This document shows positions 41,401 through 52,589 of a stretch of 64,000 nucleotides of DNA, piece by piece. Each line of letters begins with the position of its first letter. Position 1 is the stretch's first letter. Below the pieces are notes generated by a model. The model saw nothing but the letters and a program-made list of their open reading frames with translations, searched no databases and had not been told where the DNA came from. The stretch covers positions 15,821,201-15,885,200 of the forward strand of contig OX621257.1 in NCBI GenBank assembly GCA_951640165.1, in the 5' to 3' direction. The DNA is from Pseudoips prasinana (Eukaryota > Arthropoda > Insecta > Lepidoptera > Nolidae). A program made the position numbers and the translations under genes.

Positions 41401-41551
41401 ACTGTTTAGATTTGAAATAAAACGAAAAAGGGACAGTAAAAAGAGACATAAACAGCGTGTAGATATCATTCACGTGTTTAATTTTTTTTGCATTTGCGTA
41501 TTAAAATTGGCTAATGAACTTCTAATAACAGTAATCTCCTGATACTCTATA

Positions 41552-41775
41552 TTTCACGCCGCAGGATGTGGGTTCGATTCCCACCAGGACAGAGATTTGT
41601 GTGCAATGTGCATCAACATGTCTGGGTGTAATTATCCTTATGAGTATGTATTTACAAAAGAAAAGTTGTATCTGTTATACTTATATATCAGTTATTTGGT
41701 TTACATAGTACAAGTTCCGCTTAGTTTGGGATCAGATGGTCGTGTGTGAATAATGTCTCAGGATAATATTATAAT
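41552..41775 (+). mobile_element. SINE copy
   Basis: TTCACGCCGCAGGATGTGGG, GGTTCGATTCCCACCAGGAC, then the TTACAAAAGAAAAG and GATCAGATGGTCGTGTGTGA body and an ATT-rich 3' tail that is the insertion point of the minus-strand Helitron at 41778. Confidence 0.75.
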
Positions 41776-41777
41776 TA

Positions 41778-42090
41778 CTAGTTGAGCGACGCGGTTTTAC
41801 CCGCGTAAAATTTTATAAATTATCACAGCTCCTCACCCGTAGGTGATAGCGTGATAATATGCAACCTATATGTTGACCCGACCTCTTAGTAATATTCATG
41901 CAAAATATGAAGTAAATCCATGTAGTAATTTTTGAGTTGAGCCCAGACATACATACAGACAAAATATCTAATAACTATATTTTTGGCTTCGATATAAATG
42001 GTAGATTAAGCCCCAAGTACCCTTTTTAAAACATTCAATGTACAGTTTTGAATTTCCTACGATTTTATATAATATATTATCATTATATCA
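41778..42090 (-). mobile_element. Helitron copy (minus strand)
   Basis: CTAG at 41778-41781, followed by GCGGTTTTACCCGCG, and then sequence antiparallel to 34971-35275 (ATTTTTGGCTTCGATATAAA; GTACAGTTTTGAATTTCCTA). The 5' TC end cannot be fixed precisely, somewhere between 42060 and 42110. Confidence 0.65.
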
Positions 42091-43884
42091 TTAATACATA
42101 TAAGCTTCGTTCTTAACTCATCAAAATGAAAACAAAATTATAATACTATTACGGGCAGCATTTCTGTAAAATTAAATCGAACTGCTCTGTGCTCATAGAG
42201 CGTTAAAACGCTAGCTTTAATGTCATTTTTATAAATGTATGTATGTAAGGGTAAAGATATTTTACTGATCAGATTATGTCACGCTACAGCTAAATTTATC
42301 GCCTGTTTACGTTATTATTATGCGGGTTTGCGTCTCGGTAGATAAACTTAAAGTATGAGATCCGGTAATATAATATATGCGCTCATTGATTTGGTTTTTT
42401 TTTAAATTTATATATTATAATAATTTTGAGAAAATATTTGCGCTGGATAGCCAGTAGACATGTCGTTTTTTCACGTTTCATTTGAATATAAATTACATTT
42501 TGTAATGTTTTCAAATATTAAAAACCTTTTAAAATGTCTAAGCATTATTTTATTAATAAATTACGGCTAGTCAAAATAACACTTGGTGTCTACAATTTTA
42601 TCTCTTTTAGTTGTACAGTATGTACAAACACTATTAAAGGTAGGGCAGTAAGGTTCTTGAGTGGAGACTACGAACCGGAAGACGCATCCCCCCTGCAAGA
42701 TAGACCACTGACCTTGTAAGGTACACTGGAATTCAGTCTGTAATATTTTTTTGTTTCTAAACACCACAAATTATAATATCAACCCGGTTAAACGGGTTGA
42801 TATTATCATACCAAGAATAATGCGACAATATCCGACATTTGAATTAATTTTACGCCGTTATATACAAAGTTTCACTTGCATCGCAGTTTCATAAAACCAC
42901 ACAGCTTTTTTTATACGACAGCTATGCAAACGGGCAGATTTAGTCACCTGATGGTAAGTGATCACTTTCTCAATACCCGAGCAGCCGCAAGTGCGTTACG
43001 AGTATTTAAGAAAGGAATAGGCTCACTTCTTGAAGGTTGCCATATCATAACGCATCGGAAACACTTCTTAATTAATAAGTATATACGTGTAAGAAGTAGC
43101 CTTACATATGGGGATACTTATCACGCAATAAGTATCTCCATATGTAAGGCTAGTCCAGTACACGCCGAAATAAAACGCTGCGTTCGGAAAATTGTACGTC
43201 AACTTTTACCTAATTTGGCGTAAAATTTCCTGAACTGACGATGTCATGAAATATTCTTCTTCTTACAGCGACCGCAATAAAGTAATTTAAGCAAAATATA
43301 TCTAACAATCATAAACGTAAAAATTGTGTCGTTATATCTTTTACTATAAGTTTTATAGTTCAATAAACTTAGGTAAACATGATTTGTTCCTTAACCGAGA
43401 ACCTGTACGTACGTAGATTACATCATTCCACCTTCGTGAACACAATAAGGAACGAGGACGTAATAATAATATAAATGGATGAAGATGTACATTTGTAATG
43501 TGTAGTTTATCTCACATAATTTGAAGTCAAGTGGGTGAACCAACTCGATAAACGCGAATTAAATGAGTGAAACATCCAGCGGCTTCCAGCGACCCTCGCA
43601 AGATTATCGGTCCATCTTGTAGTGGACAAGAAATCATAGTAAATACTTAACTAGGAAATAATTTAATTGAGCTGGACAAAAACTCAACGATTTTGCAAAA
43701 AGTTGTTAGGCAGTGCATTTAGGTAAGTAGAACCAGAAATCGAAATTGTTAAACTAGAGTTACTCTAGTTAATACTACTACTTGATTTTGGAGTATCAAG
43801 TTTGCATAAACATGCAATTGATACGAACAAATGTACTTCCAATTTGCCTAGCATTCTATAACGAATACTACTTACCACATACTT
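42091..43884. other. No gene; repeat scraps and two palindromes
   Basis: RTE-type RT tail scraps are at 42640-42720 (plus) and 43570-43625 (minus). A fragment with GATGGTAAGTGATCACTTTC lies at about 42951-42970. Palindromes: arms 42773-42786/42793-42806 (14 bp, perfect) and 43097-43120/43129-43152 (one mismatch). No credible coding region. Confidence 0.45.
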
Positions 43885-44130
43885 ATCGTATGGGCAGTGG
43901 TTACCCTAGTGTCAGAGATATTCAAGCCGCCCATGAGGCCTCTCACATGGCTTAACGACTGTTGCCTAATGGTTACCAGGACCGACAGCTTCACGTGTTC
44001 TCCGAAGCACGGAAAAGCTCAGAAATTAAACCACTGGCGATCACCCATCTATGGACTAAACGAGACCGTAATAGCTTAACCTCGCCAATCACTTAAGGAC
44101 CGGTGAGAGCATCTAACTATGAGCGCATAA
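43885..44130 (+). repeat. Interspersed repeat family, copy 3 of 4
   Basis: Contains GTGGTTACCCTAGTGTCAGA, TCACCCATCTATGGACTAAA and GACCGGTGAGAGCATCTAAC, matching 5935-6185 in order. Beyond it, 44131-44639 is AT-rich and unassigned. Confidence 0.7.
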
Positions 44131-44639
44131 ATCGAATCTCGATCGAATAAAAAACTACTTATAAAAATTTGTTCTCGAACAACGAAAAACATAACATACA
44201 ATTTTAAAAATTTCAGTCTAATTTGAACGTACTTATTGGGTAAAAAAATTTATTATATAAAAAATAAGACGTTTGCCACTCGGTACGTTCTGTAAATCTT
44301 TTAATGTTAGACCAAAAATCGACAGTTCCCATCCCTAGTTACGTTGGCGCGGACTATACACAGGAGGGTATTTAGGGTCACACTGACCCATAAAAGTCAA
44401 ATTTTATATTAGGTCGCGAGAAAAATAGTAGGATTTGTTGTTCGCAGTTCAGTGAGGTGAAATATTGAAGCAATATAGATGATAGCCGCCGAGGACGATG
44501 TATGAGGGTAATATACGGGCAGTTTACAAGTACTTATCACTGAGAACTTTTGTCTTTCTAGGTTTGTGTATTTACTGGCTAAAAACATAGCGGTAAATAA
44601 ATACTTAAATAAAATAAAATAAATGAATAAAATAAAAAA

Positions 44640-44945
44640 GGTTTTTATTCACGTAGACTTCAAAAAAGCGCTTGTAAATAGTCAGAACATGTTTGTAGTA
44701 ATATAGGTACACATTGTATGAAAACATTTATAAAATTTATTTTATTATAGCAATGATATTTCGCTAGCTCGTATCAAGTTATTGTCAAGAGATTATGTTT
44801 AATTATCTAGTTTAAGTCTAATATTGTTACTACATATTGTCAATGGTTCTGTCTATATTAAGGTATTATTATTATAACGGACCTTGTGTTAATAACGACG
44901 GTCGCGCTTTAATGCTACCACCGGATCTAATACGCCTCAACTGTA
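44640..44945 (-). mobile_element. 5'-truncated 3' end of element-B family
   Basis: Reverse complement of the 3' UTR near 32990-33440: it starts at AAAAAGGTTTTTATTCACGT and includes CAGAACATGTTTGTAGTAAT and CTACCACCGGATCTAATACG before truncation at about 44945. Confidence 0.75.
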
Positions 44946-45717
44946 GTTGTAGTAATAATTTATTTATTCAGACTGTTTTTTCGTTTACTGACAATAAAAA
45001 TACACGCTCGCACCTAGGAGTCTGGCAGTCAGCGTTGTGCCTCTTTACATTATTATAGGCTTTATCTACATGGGGTGCTAGGTCGGAAAACCTCCTCGTG
45101 GTGCACCCTGGGCACGAGCGGCAGTCTTTCTTTATGTTTTGGGAGAGATTGCTGCTCGTGGCGAATATTCCGACACAGGGGCGGGGGGGGCGGAATCTGC
45201 CAAGATCCTGTGGTCGTATCTTGGCGGACCTTCCATACATCATCCATGTATGGTAGGAATTCCGCAACGGCCACCCGCGTGTTTGTGCCGTGCGCGGGGA
45301 CCCGTACGGGGGGATGAAGGAGTCCTGGAGGTTGAGTTGGTGAGGGGTCGGGCAGTAGTTATCCCTCACCCGCAACACGCCTCTTTGGTCCGGATTTCCC
45401 CTTACACGGGCGGTCGGGGTCTAGCCGGGCCCCGATCAATCGGCTGCGACGTCCGGTCGGACGGCCGTCAAGGCTAGCCATGGGTAGGCGTAACTGCAGG
45501 TGGCGTCTGGGCTGGCGCCGTGTGCCGGTCTGCAGACGAAGGCGCGCGCCGTGCTGGACTTTGGGCTGTCCAGTATCGGTTCGCGTTGGAGGTCTCGCAG
45601 ATTGGCATAATCCCATGGCTATACCGCCCAATATCCCTGGTGCTTGTAAAGCATCCCCTTTGAGGGCTCGGTGGAGGGTGGGGAATTGGGTTGGTGAACG
45701 CCAATAAAGAAGTTTTC

Positions 45718-47877
45718 ATGGACCGAAAAAATAAAAATAACGCCCAACCTATTGTTAAGGTCAAGGCCTTAACAAATGAAGAATTAGCGGGTGTGCCAGG
45801 TGTGGCGCAGCCCGTATTAGAAGAAGAGACGGCAGCAAAGGCTGCTGCCAAGAAGAAGGTCGCCAGACGGGTCAGGGAGACCTTTTCCCGCCCGGCCACT
45901 CCGGTTCCGGGGGCGTCGACAGATCAGGCCGCGGGCATGGAGAGCGATAGCTCTCTTAGGTCCGCGGTATCTATGGAGTCGCTATCCAGTCGAGATGGCC
46001 GCGCGAAGACTCCGGGTTCGAAACGATCGAACCCCGCTGGGCAGGATGGACGCCAGGTCAAGGCCGCAAAACTGTGCGAGGACGCGGATGACGAGGCAGA
46101 CTTGGCGTTCATCCTGGACCCTGCACAGGGCCCGGCGGATAATAAAAACAAGAGCCGACTGCCCCGGGTCGAGGACCTGGTAGAAGAGCTACGCCAGCAG
46201 CCCTCAGCCGACCTGGGTGCAGTCATCCAAGAGTCATTGGCAGCGGTTGAGAAGGTGGCGGACACGTCCCGAAACCTGAAGGGTAGTTTTGTGCGTGTCC
46301 TACGTCTTGCGGCGCGAAAAGCTCAGGCGGCCGCCGCTGAATTACACGGGAGGACCAGCGGGAGCTCACTGGAGCTAGAAAACCAGCGGCTGCGCTCCCA
46401 GCTGGCCTCACTGGAGGCGCGTGTGACCGCCATGTCGGCGGAGATGGCGGAACTCCGCGGTAGAGAGCTCGGGGCGTTTCCGCCATTGCCTTCGCCATCC
46501 CAACCGTCACCTTCTGTGCGGTCTCCTTTAGGGTCACCGCCACAACCACCACAACGGTTGTCGAATCCGTCGCCGCCGCGAGCAACCGAAAGGGGCCTTT
46601 ACACTCAGGCGGCACCCGCGGCCCTGGTTCGGCGAGGGAGCAGCGCTGGCGCTCCTCCTTCTGTTCCTGCTCGGGAAGATCAGGCCTCTCCAGAAGAGAG
46701 GTTTGCGGCCATCATGGACCGCAAAATGAGAGAGATGGGGCGCATCTGGGACCAACGTCTGGTCCAGATGCGTCATGAGGTCATGGCGGAGATCTTCCCG
46801 GGCAGGGCCATCCGCCCGCCGCTCGCTGGGAGCGCAGCGCCGCCCCAGGTGCCACCCACCGCGAAGCAGAGTGGCCGGCGTAAACAACGGGCTGCCGCTG
46901 CGGAAGCTGCTGCGGCTCGGGCTCCGGCAATGCCGGCGCCGACTGCGCCGCCACCGCACGCCGAAGGCACATGGGCCCAGGTGGTTGGCCGAAAGGCCAG
47001 GGCAAAGGCTGCCCGGCTGAATCGGCCACCGCCACCTCCACCTCCAAAGAGGCCGATCGCGCTGCCGCGACCTCCTCCGTCCGCGGCAGTGACGATCAAC
47101 CTGCCATCGACCTCGGCCACTACCATGGCTGAGGTCATGAAGGTGGCGAGGACCAAGGTTCAATTAAAGGACCTTGGCTTGGAGGCGGGCCTTCGCCCTA
47201 AGAGGGCCTTGACCGGGGGTCTTATTTTGAGGATCCCTGGTCCAGAGGGGTCCGCGAAGGCGGAGGCCCTAACCTCTCGGCTAAGGGAGGCCTTAGCCGA
47301 GACAGGTGCGGTGGTGGCGCACCCAGTGGCAATGGGAGAGCTCCGGGTGATGTACCTGGACGACTCCGCCGACCCCACCGAAGTGGCAGAAACTTTAGCC
47401 ACGGCGGGGGGATGTGCTGTCGCCGACGTAAAAGTCGGTGAAATTCGGTTCTCCCCGTCGGGCTTAGGATCGGTGTGGGTTCGTTGCCCACTAGTGGCCG
47501 CCCGCAAATTAGCGGCAATCGGCCGGGTACTAGTGGGCTGGATGTCGGTCCGGGTGGTGGCACTTCCACCCAGAGCTCTCCAGTGCTACCGTTGCCTGGA
47601 GAAGGGGCATGTCAGGGCTCGGTGCACAGGGTGCGACCGGAGCGCGTCGTGCTTCGTCTGTGGCCAACAGGGCCACAAGGCGAAGGAATGCACGGCGCGC
47701 GCCCCTCACTGCGTAGTGTGTGCCGACCTTGGCAGGCCGGCAAACCATCGCCTGGGCAGCGGTAGGTGCACGCCACCGAAGAGAAAGGGAGCGGGACGTC
47801 CTGCCACGTCCGCTCCAACATCGTCGCGGTCCAACGATCCGGGCTCTGGCCCCGGTGGGGTGTCCATGGAGGTGTAA
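45718..47877 (+). CDS. R1-clade ORF1 (gag-like RNA-binding protein)
   Basis: About 719 residues from the first ATG (45718); codons upstream are open only through a TTG. The N-terminal part is charged, with an alanine/lysine-rich coiled stretch. A coiled coil around ENQRLRSQLASLEARV is followed by a long proline/alanine-rich linker. Near the C-terminus are zinc knuckles CYRCLEKGHVRARC and CFVCGQQGHKAKEC and a third cysteine/histidine cluster. In R1-clade elements this protein coats the RNA and delivers it to the nucleus. It ends with TAA at 47875-47877, in the same frame as ORF2. Confidence 0.88.
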   Translation: MDRKNKNNAQPIVKVKALTNEELAGVPGVAQPVLEEETAAKAAAKKKVARRVRETFSRPATPVPGASTDQAAGMESDSSLRSAVSMESLSSRDGRAKTPGSKRSNPAGQDGRQVKAAKLCEDADDEADLAFILDPAQGPADNKNKSRLPRVEDLVEELRQQPSADLGAVIQESLAAVEKVADTSRNLKGSFVRVLRLAARKAQAAAAELHGRTSGSSLELENQRLRSQLASLEARVTAMSAEMAELRGRELGAFPPLPSPSQPSPSVRSPLGSPPQPPQRLSNPSPPRATERGLYTQAAPAALVRRGSSAGAPPSVPAREDQASPEERFAAIMDRKMREMGRIWDQRLVQMRHEVMAEIFPGRAIRPPLAGSAAPPQVPPTAKQSGRRKQRAAAAEAAAARAPAMPAPTAPPPHAEGTWAQVVGRKARAKAARLNRPPPPPPPKRPIALPRPPPSAAVTINLPSTSATTMAEVMKVARTKVQLKDLGLEAGLRPKRALTGGLILRIPGPEGSAKAEALTSRLREALAETGAVVAHPVAMGELRVMYLDDSADPTEVAETLATAGGCAVADVKVGEIRFSPSGLGSVWVRCPLVAARKLAAIGRVLVGWMSVRVVALPPRALQCYRCLEKGHVRARCTGCDRSASCFVCGQQGHKAKECTARAPHCVVCADLGRPANHRLGSGRCTPPKRKGAGRPATSAPTSSRSNDPGSGPGGVSMEV

Positions 47878-50800
47878 ACATTCTTTCCCCCCCAACTTAT
47901 TTTGCAGGGCAACTTGAACCACTGCATCGCTGCGCAAGCTCTTCTTGCGCAGACGATTGCTGAGCGTTCGGTTGCCCTAGCGATAGTGGCGGAGCGTCAC
48001 TCCGTTCCCGACCACCCTCGTTGGTTCGGGGCGGATGGGGGCCTCGTCGCCATTTATTGGGCAGGGGGGGAACGTGACCCCCATTGTACACTCCTGGCCA
48101 AGGGGCCCGGATTCGTCGTCGTGGAGTGGGGACCAGCAGTCGTGGTGGGCTGCTACATCTCCCCGAATTGCGGCCTCGCAAATTTTGAGGCGTACCTGGA
48201 CGGGCTAACGAGCCATATTAGCTCTTACCAGTCCCGTCCGGTACTCGTCCTGGGCGATTTTAACGCCCACTCTAATGTGTGGGGCGATGCCCGGGACGAC
48301 GTTCGAGGGGAGTTATTGCTGGAATGGGCCGCCGGACTGGACCTCCGTCTTTTAAATCGGGGTTCAGTCAGCACCTGTGTGCGATGGCAGGGGGAGTCGA
48401 TCGTCGACTTGACGTGGGCGACTCCCTCGGCCATGCACCTGGTCTCGGGGTGGAGAGTTGCGGAAGAAATTGCCACGCTGTCGGATCACCGTCACATCCT
48501 TTTCAGCGTGGCCTTCCGTCCGCCCCGAGGCGGCCCTGACCGCAGTAATGTTGTCCCGCCACGGCGCTGGTGCCTACGCCGCTTGGACCGCGACATGTTG
48601 ACGGCTGCCGCCGTCGCCATCGCCTGGGGGGCGAGTGAAGGTGGAGAGAGGATCCCGTCCGATCCCAATTCGCAAGCGGGCTGGTTCCGGGGCATCATGT
48701 CTCGCATCTGCGACACGTCGATGCCCCGGATCCGCCCGGGTGACAGACGAGGCTCGCAATATTGGTGGTCGGCCGAAATCGCGCGGCTCCGTTCGGAGTA
48801 TGTCGCAGCGCGTCGCCGACACCAGCGGGCCCGTCGGAGGAGGCGAGCCAATGCCGAAGAGGCTGCCGGAGCGCACAGGGCGTACCGAGTCGCCGTCAAG
48901 GCGCTATCCATCGCGATAGCGGAAGCCAAAGCTCGGTCCTGGAACGAGCTCATCGAGGGACTGGATAGGGACCCATGGGGGCGCCCGTACAAAATGGTAC
49001 TGGGCAAGCTCAGACCGTGGGTCCCTCCGTTGACGAGTACCCTGGACCCGGATTTCCTGAGGAGGGTGGTGGACACCCTCTTCCCTAGGGTCCAGGACAG
49101 TCCCTCGGACCCTCCGTCACCGTCGTACCATGATTGGGACGACCAGTTGGAGGTGACGGAGGGGGAGTTGGACCGAGCAGTACGGCGACTTGCGGCCCGA
49201 AATACCGCCCCTGGCCCGGATGGGATACCGGGCAGGGCGTGGGTTTGCGCCCTGGCAGTCCTGGGGGACCGATTGAGGCAACTGTTCACCAGTTGCCTCC
49301 GTAGTGCCGTGTTCCCCACCTGCTGGAAAGAGGCAAGGCTTGTGCTTCTGCAGAAGCCGGGCAGGACCGCCGATTCTCCCTCGGCGTTCCGACCAATCTG
49401 CTTGCTAGACGAGGCGGGCAAGCTCTTTGAGCGTGTCATAGCCGCCCGTCTCAGCGAGCATCTGTCGCGCGTTGGCCCCGATTTATCGGACAGCCAGTTC
49501 GGATTCCGGCAGGGACGTTCGACGCTGGACGCGATCAACCGCGTCCGCGCCCTGTCGGAGCCCACCGTTCGGGCGGGGGAGGTGGCGTTGGCGGTGAGCT
49601 TAGACATCGTCAACGCCTTCAACTCCGTCCCCTGGCGGGCGATACGGGAGGCACTGGTCCATCATAACGTGCCTCCCTATCTCCGTGGTATAGTCGGGGC
49701 ATATTTGCGCGACAGGACGATTAAATTCGTCGGTCGGAACGGGATTGAGATCCAGAGGGAGCTCTCCTGCGGGGTTCCTCAGGGGTCCGTGTTAGGACCT
49801 CTGCTATGGAGCCTCGCGTACGATGCGGTCCTGCGGATAAGCCTCCCTCCCGGGGTGAGCGTCGTCTGCTATGCGGACGACACGCTCGTCATAGCCCGGG
49901 AGGTAAATTTCCAGCGGGCGGTACGGCTCGCCGAACTCGGTGTTGCGTGTGTCGTCACGGCCATAACGCGACTGGGCCTTCGGGTAGCGCCTCACAAGAC
50001 CGAGGCGCTATGGTTCCACGGCTTACGCCGTAGGGAGGAACCACCCAGTACGTCGATGCGTGTAGGTGACGCAGAGGTCAGGGTGGGGCGGTACATGAAG
50101 TACCTGGGCCTCACCCTAGACAGCCGATGGGGCTTCGAGGAGCACTTCGAGCGTCTGGCCCCCCGAGTGCGCCGGGTAACCGGAGCGTTACACCGGCTTT
50201 TGCCGAACCTCGGGGGTCCTAGGGAAGAAGTCCGCCGCCTCTATGGAGGTGTCGTGCGATCCATGGTCCTTTATGGGGTGCCCGTCTGGTCTGAACGCCT
50301 GACGGGCGCCTCCCGCTGCAGAGCTATCTTGAACAGCCTGCAGCGTGTGGTGGCCATACGGATCGCACGAGGATATCGAACGATATCCTTTGAGGCGGCG
50401 ACACTCCTGGCGCGCTTTCCACCGTTTGATCTCCTGGCGGCAGTCGACGCGACAGTTTTCACCGAAATCCGCGTCCGCCGGGAGAGCGGCGAGGCGCCAG
50501 AGCAGACGCTCGTTGCCTACAGGCGGGAAGCACACCGGCGCGTACTTGCACAGTGGCGCGCAAGGCTTGAGTTGCGGCTGAACGCGCGCCAACGTGCCGT
50601 CGGTGCTATCCTGCCTCACCTCGAGGCCTGGGTGGGAAGGAAGGGCGGTTGCGTCACCTACAGACTGACTCAGATACTCACCGGACACGGGTGTTTCGGT
50701 GAGTATCTGTGCCGGATCGGCCGAGAAGTGACGACACACTGTCACCATTGCGGGAGCGACCTGGACTCTGCCCAGCATACGCTGGAGGAGTGCCCGGCCT

Positions 50801-51021
50801 GGGAGGCCGAGAGACGAGTCCTGGTCGCTGAAATCGGACGGGATCTTTCGCCGCCAGCAGTCGTGTATGCGATGCTGGCTGGCGACTCCACCAAATGGGA
50901 CGCCGTGGTCTCCTTCTGCGAAGCAGTCATGCTCCAGAAGGAGGCCGCCGAGCGGGATCGGGAGCGAGCCGACCCCGTTCGTAGACGGAGGAGGCGTCGG
51001 GGCGGCGGCGGCAGCCGTTAG
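47878..51021 (+). CDS. R1-clade ORF2 (endonuclease and reverse transcriptase)
   Basis: About 1,040 residues. The apurinic-type endonuclease begins almost at once (QGNLNHC), with YISPNCG, GDFNAHSNVWG and SDHRHILFSV marking its catalytic core. RT motifs: SLDIVNAFNSVPW (motif A), CGVPQGSVLGPLLW (motif B), VCYADDTLVIA (catalytic), KYLGLTLDS. The C-terminus has the clade's cysteine/histidine motif (HCHHCGSDLDSAQHTLEEC). There is no ATG before the endonuclease: ORF2 follows the ORF1 TAA in the same frame, so it must be reached by reinitiation, readthrough or a non-AUG start. No internal stop was seen. Confidence 0.9.
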   Translation, partial: TFFPPQLILQGNLNHCIAAQALLAQTIAERSVALAIVAERHSVPDHPRWFGADGGLVAIYWAGGERDPHCTLLAKGPGFVVVEWGPAVVVGCYISPNCGLANFEAYLDGLTSHISSYQSRPVLVLGDFNAHSNVWGDARDDVRGELLLEWAAGLDLRLLNRGSVSTCVRWQGESIVDLTWATPSAMHLVSGWRVAEEIATLSDHRHILFSVAFRPPRGGPDRSNVVPPRRWCLRRLDRDMLTAAAVAIAWGASEGGERIPSDPNSQAGWFRGIMSRICDTSMPRIRPGDRRGSQYWWSAEIARLRSEYVAARRRHQRARRRRRANAEEAAGAHRAYRVAVKALSIAIAEAKARSWNELIEGLDRDPWGRPYKMVLGKLRPWVPPLTSTLDPDFLRRVVDTLFPRVQDSPSDPPSPSYHDWDDQLEVTEGELDRAVRRLAARNTAPGPDGIPGRAWVCALAVLGDRLRQLFTSCLRSAVFPTCWKEARLVLLQKPGRTADSPSAFRPICLLDEAGKLFERVIAARLSEHLSRVGPDLSDSQFGFRQGRSTLDAINRVRALSEPTVRAGEVALAVSLDIVNAFNSVPWRAIREALVHHNVPPYLRGIVGAYLRDRTIKFVGRNGIEIQRELSCGVPQGSVLGPLLWSLAYDAVLRISLPPGVSVVCYADDTLVIAREVNFQRAVRLAELGVACVVTAITRLGLRVAPHKTEALWFHGLRRREEPPSTSMRVGDAEVRVGRYMKYLGLTLDSRWGFEEHFERLAPRVRRVTGALHRLLPNLGGPREEVRRLYGGVVRSMVLYGVPVWSERLTGASRCRAILNSLQRVVAIRIARGYRTISFEAATLLARFPPFDLLAAVDATVFTEIRVRRESGEAPEQTLVAYRREAHRRVLAQWRARLELRLNARQRAVGAILPHLEAWVGRKGGCVTYRLTQILTGHGCFGEYLCRIGREVTTHCHHCGSDLDSAQHTLEECPAWEAERRVLVAEIGRDLSPPAVVYAMLAGDSTKWDAVVSFCEAVMLQKEAAERDRERADPVRRRRRRRGGGGSR

Positions 51022-51398
51022 CCCTACTCCCCTCGGGGTTGCGGTGGCAGTATGAGAAGTGTCCTCTACTGCCGCCATATGCAAGCAGCCCCGGGAAGAC
51101 AGCGAACTGTTTGTGGCACAGTCGCTGTGCCGTACTGGCAGGAGTCGGCAAATGGGGAGGGCAACTCACAGTCCTCCCCGGGTGCGTGTCCCGACCATCT
51201 GGGACACGGCGCAAAAGGGGGGCACCGGAGCAGCATACCCGCGTTCCCGGGGCTCCCCCCATCAGGCGCCAGAAGAAGTCCACGGCAGGTTAGGTTTAGT
51301 CGGTGCGAGTCCGACATACCCACCCGCAGACACTTTTTGCGGGTGGCATGCATTAGCATTCCCCCTGCCTTATCAAAAAAAAAAAAAAAAAAAAAAAA

Positions 51399-51781
51399 GG
51401 CTTTATCTACATATATACAAAATTCTCGTGTCACAGTGTTTGTTTGCAAATTCCAACAAAACGGCTTGGCCGATTCTTATGAAATTTTTTGTGCATATTT
51501 GGTAGGTCTGAGATTTGGACGTAAACTATTTTTAAAGATTATTTTAAGATGGTTTTTCTTTTTTTTTGCCTTTTAATTTTTATTATGCTTTGTCATTAAA
51601 CAATACATACAACCCCTATTTTTAATAGCGATTAGAATGTAAGTGGATCCTTCGACAATTTAGATTTACAATTGGACCTGAATATAACCTGAAATAATAC
51701 CTGGTCATCGCAGTGTGACACTGCGATGACCAGGTATTATTTCTATAGGTAAGGCAGCACAACATTTGCCGGGACAGCTAG
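51399..51781 (+). mobile_element. Helitron-like repeat used as R1 target
   Basis: Sequence after the duplication (ATACAAAATTCTCGTGTCAC, then a GGCTTGGCCGATTCTTATGA block) is a common insect repeat. It ends GCCGGGACAGCTAGT with CTAG at 51778-51781, as Helitrons do. The 5' end, expected upstream of 45058, is not clear. A perfect 25-bp inverted repeat with a 3-nt loop lies at 51691-51743. Confidence 0.5.
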
Positions 51782-51899
51782 TAGGTAATTATTTGTTCAT
51801 AACTTCTTTTTTTGTTCAATGTATTGTATCTTGTTTGAGTGTCTAAATTGTATTATATTCTATCGTTTGTAACACAATCTTATACAATGGGCAGCATTA

Positions 51900-52345
51900 T
51901 GTCATTTAGCGATTTCTTCCAGACAACCTTTGGATGTAGTACAACCTAATATTTTATTTTTGTCTTCCATGCCCCTTGGCCACACCGCCCGTGATACGAT
52001 AGCGTATCCAGAAGCAGCGTATGACGCCATGTATAGTGCCAAGAGCGACATCCATATTGCTTTTTAAGTGAGGTCGGGCACGGCGTTCATTAGCACAAAC
52101 AGCAGCCCGACTGGGGATATACCTCCACTTTACAGAAGACATTCCTATATAATAACATTAATAATTTTAATGTTGTGTTTCTGCGTGTGAGTAAGGCCGC
52201 CAGAGCTGATTGGAGTGGGGGGAAAGGGTCAGCAACACTTGTTTGCTGACTCTTAAAGGCCGGCAACGCACCCGCGACTCTTCTGGTGTTGCGAATGTCC
52301 TTGGGCAGCGGTGATCACTTACCATCAGGTGACCCACTTGCTCGT
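51900..52345. repeat. Interspersed repeat related to 4585-4760
   Basis: It contains TGTTGTGTTTCTGCGTGTGA, TTGTTTGCTGACTCTTAAAG and GCGGTGATCACTTACCATCA, which also occur at 4585-4760 and 36440-36545. The preceding part (51954-52142) gives a short minus-strand open frame with no recognisable function. Confidence 0.55.
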
Positions 52346-52589
52346 TTGTCGCCATCTGATATATACAAAAAATAACAGCTAACATTCCGACCGCTCTTAT
52401 CTCTTGTCGCTCCATATTCCGATGGAATATATTTCAGTTCCGATGTAGAAATAGTAATGGCATTGACATTTTTTGCCATTCCATTAACGACATTAACTTG
52501 GGTTCATGTTACTTTTTATAACTTTTACTAAATATAAGTAAGGAATTATAGTAAAAGCGTAAATTGCTTTAAGACTAGATTTATTGAAG

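Larger units (their letters stand above)
45072..51398 (+). mobile_element. Full-length R1-clade non-LTR retrotransposon
   Basis: 6,327 bp including a 24-nt poly(A) (51375-51398), flanked by a perfect 14-bp target duplication GGCTTTATCTACAT (45058-45071 and 51399-51412). It has a 5' UTR of about 646 bp, a gag-like ORF1, an endonuclease/RT ORF2 and a ~350-bp 3' UTR. It is far more GC-rich than its surroundings. Both ORFs are open and the duplication is exact, so the insertion is young and possibly competent. A 5'-truncated relative lies on the minus strand at 59650-60560. The target is Helitron-like sequence, not rDNA or telomeric repeat. Confidence 0.93.

Noticed and set aside
42876..43223. 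115-codon plus-strand frame
   Set aside because: Covers a palindrome and a known interspersed repeat; no similarity or splice context.
46534..47163. Minus-strand open frames across R1 ORF1
   Set aside because: Shadows of a GC-rich, proline/alanine-rich gene; repetitive Arg/Gly translations with no domain.
48492..49622. Long minus-strand open frame (376 codons) inside the R1 element
   Set aside because: It is antisense to the endonuclease/RT ORF2 in GC-rich sequence; the composition creates shadow frames and no motif is present.
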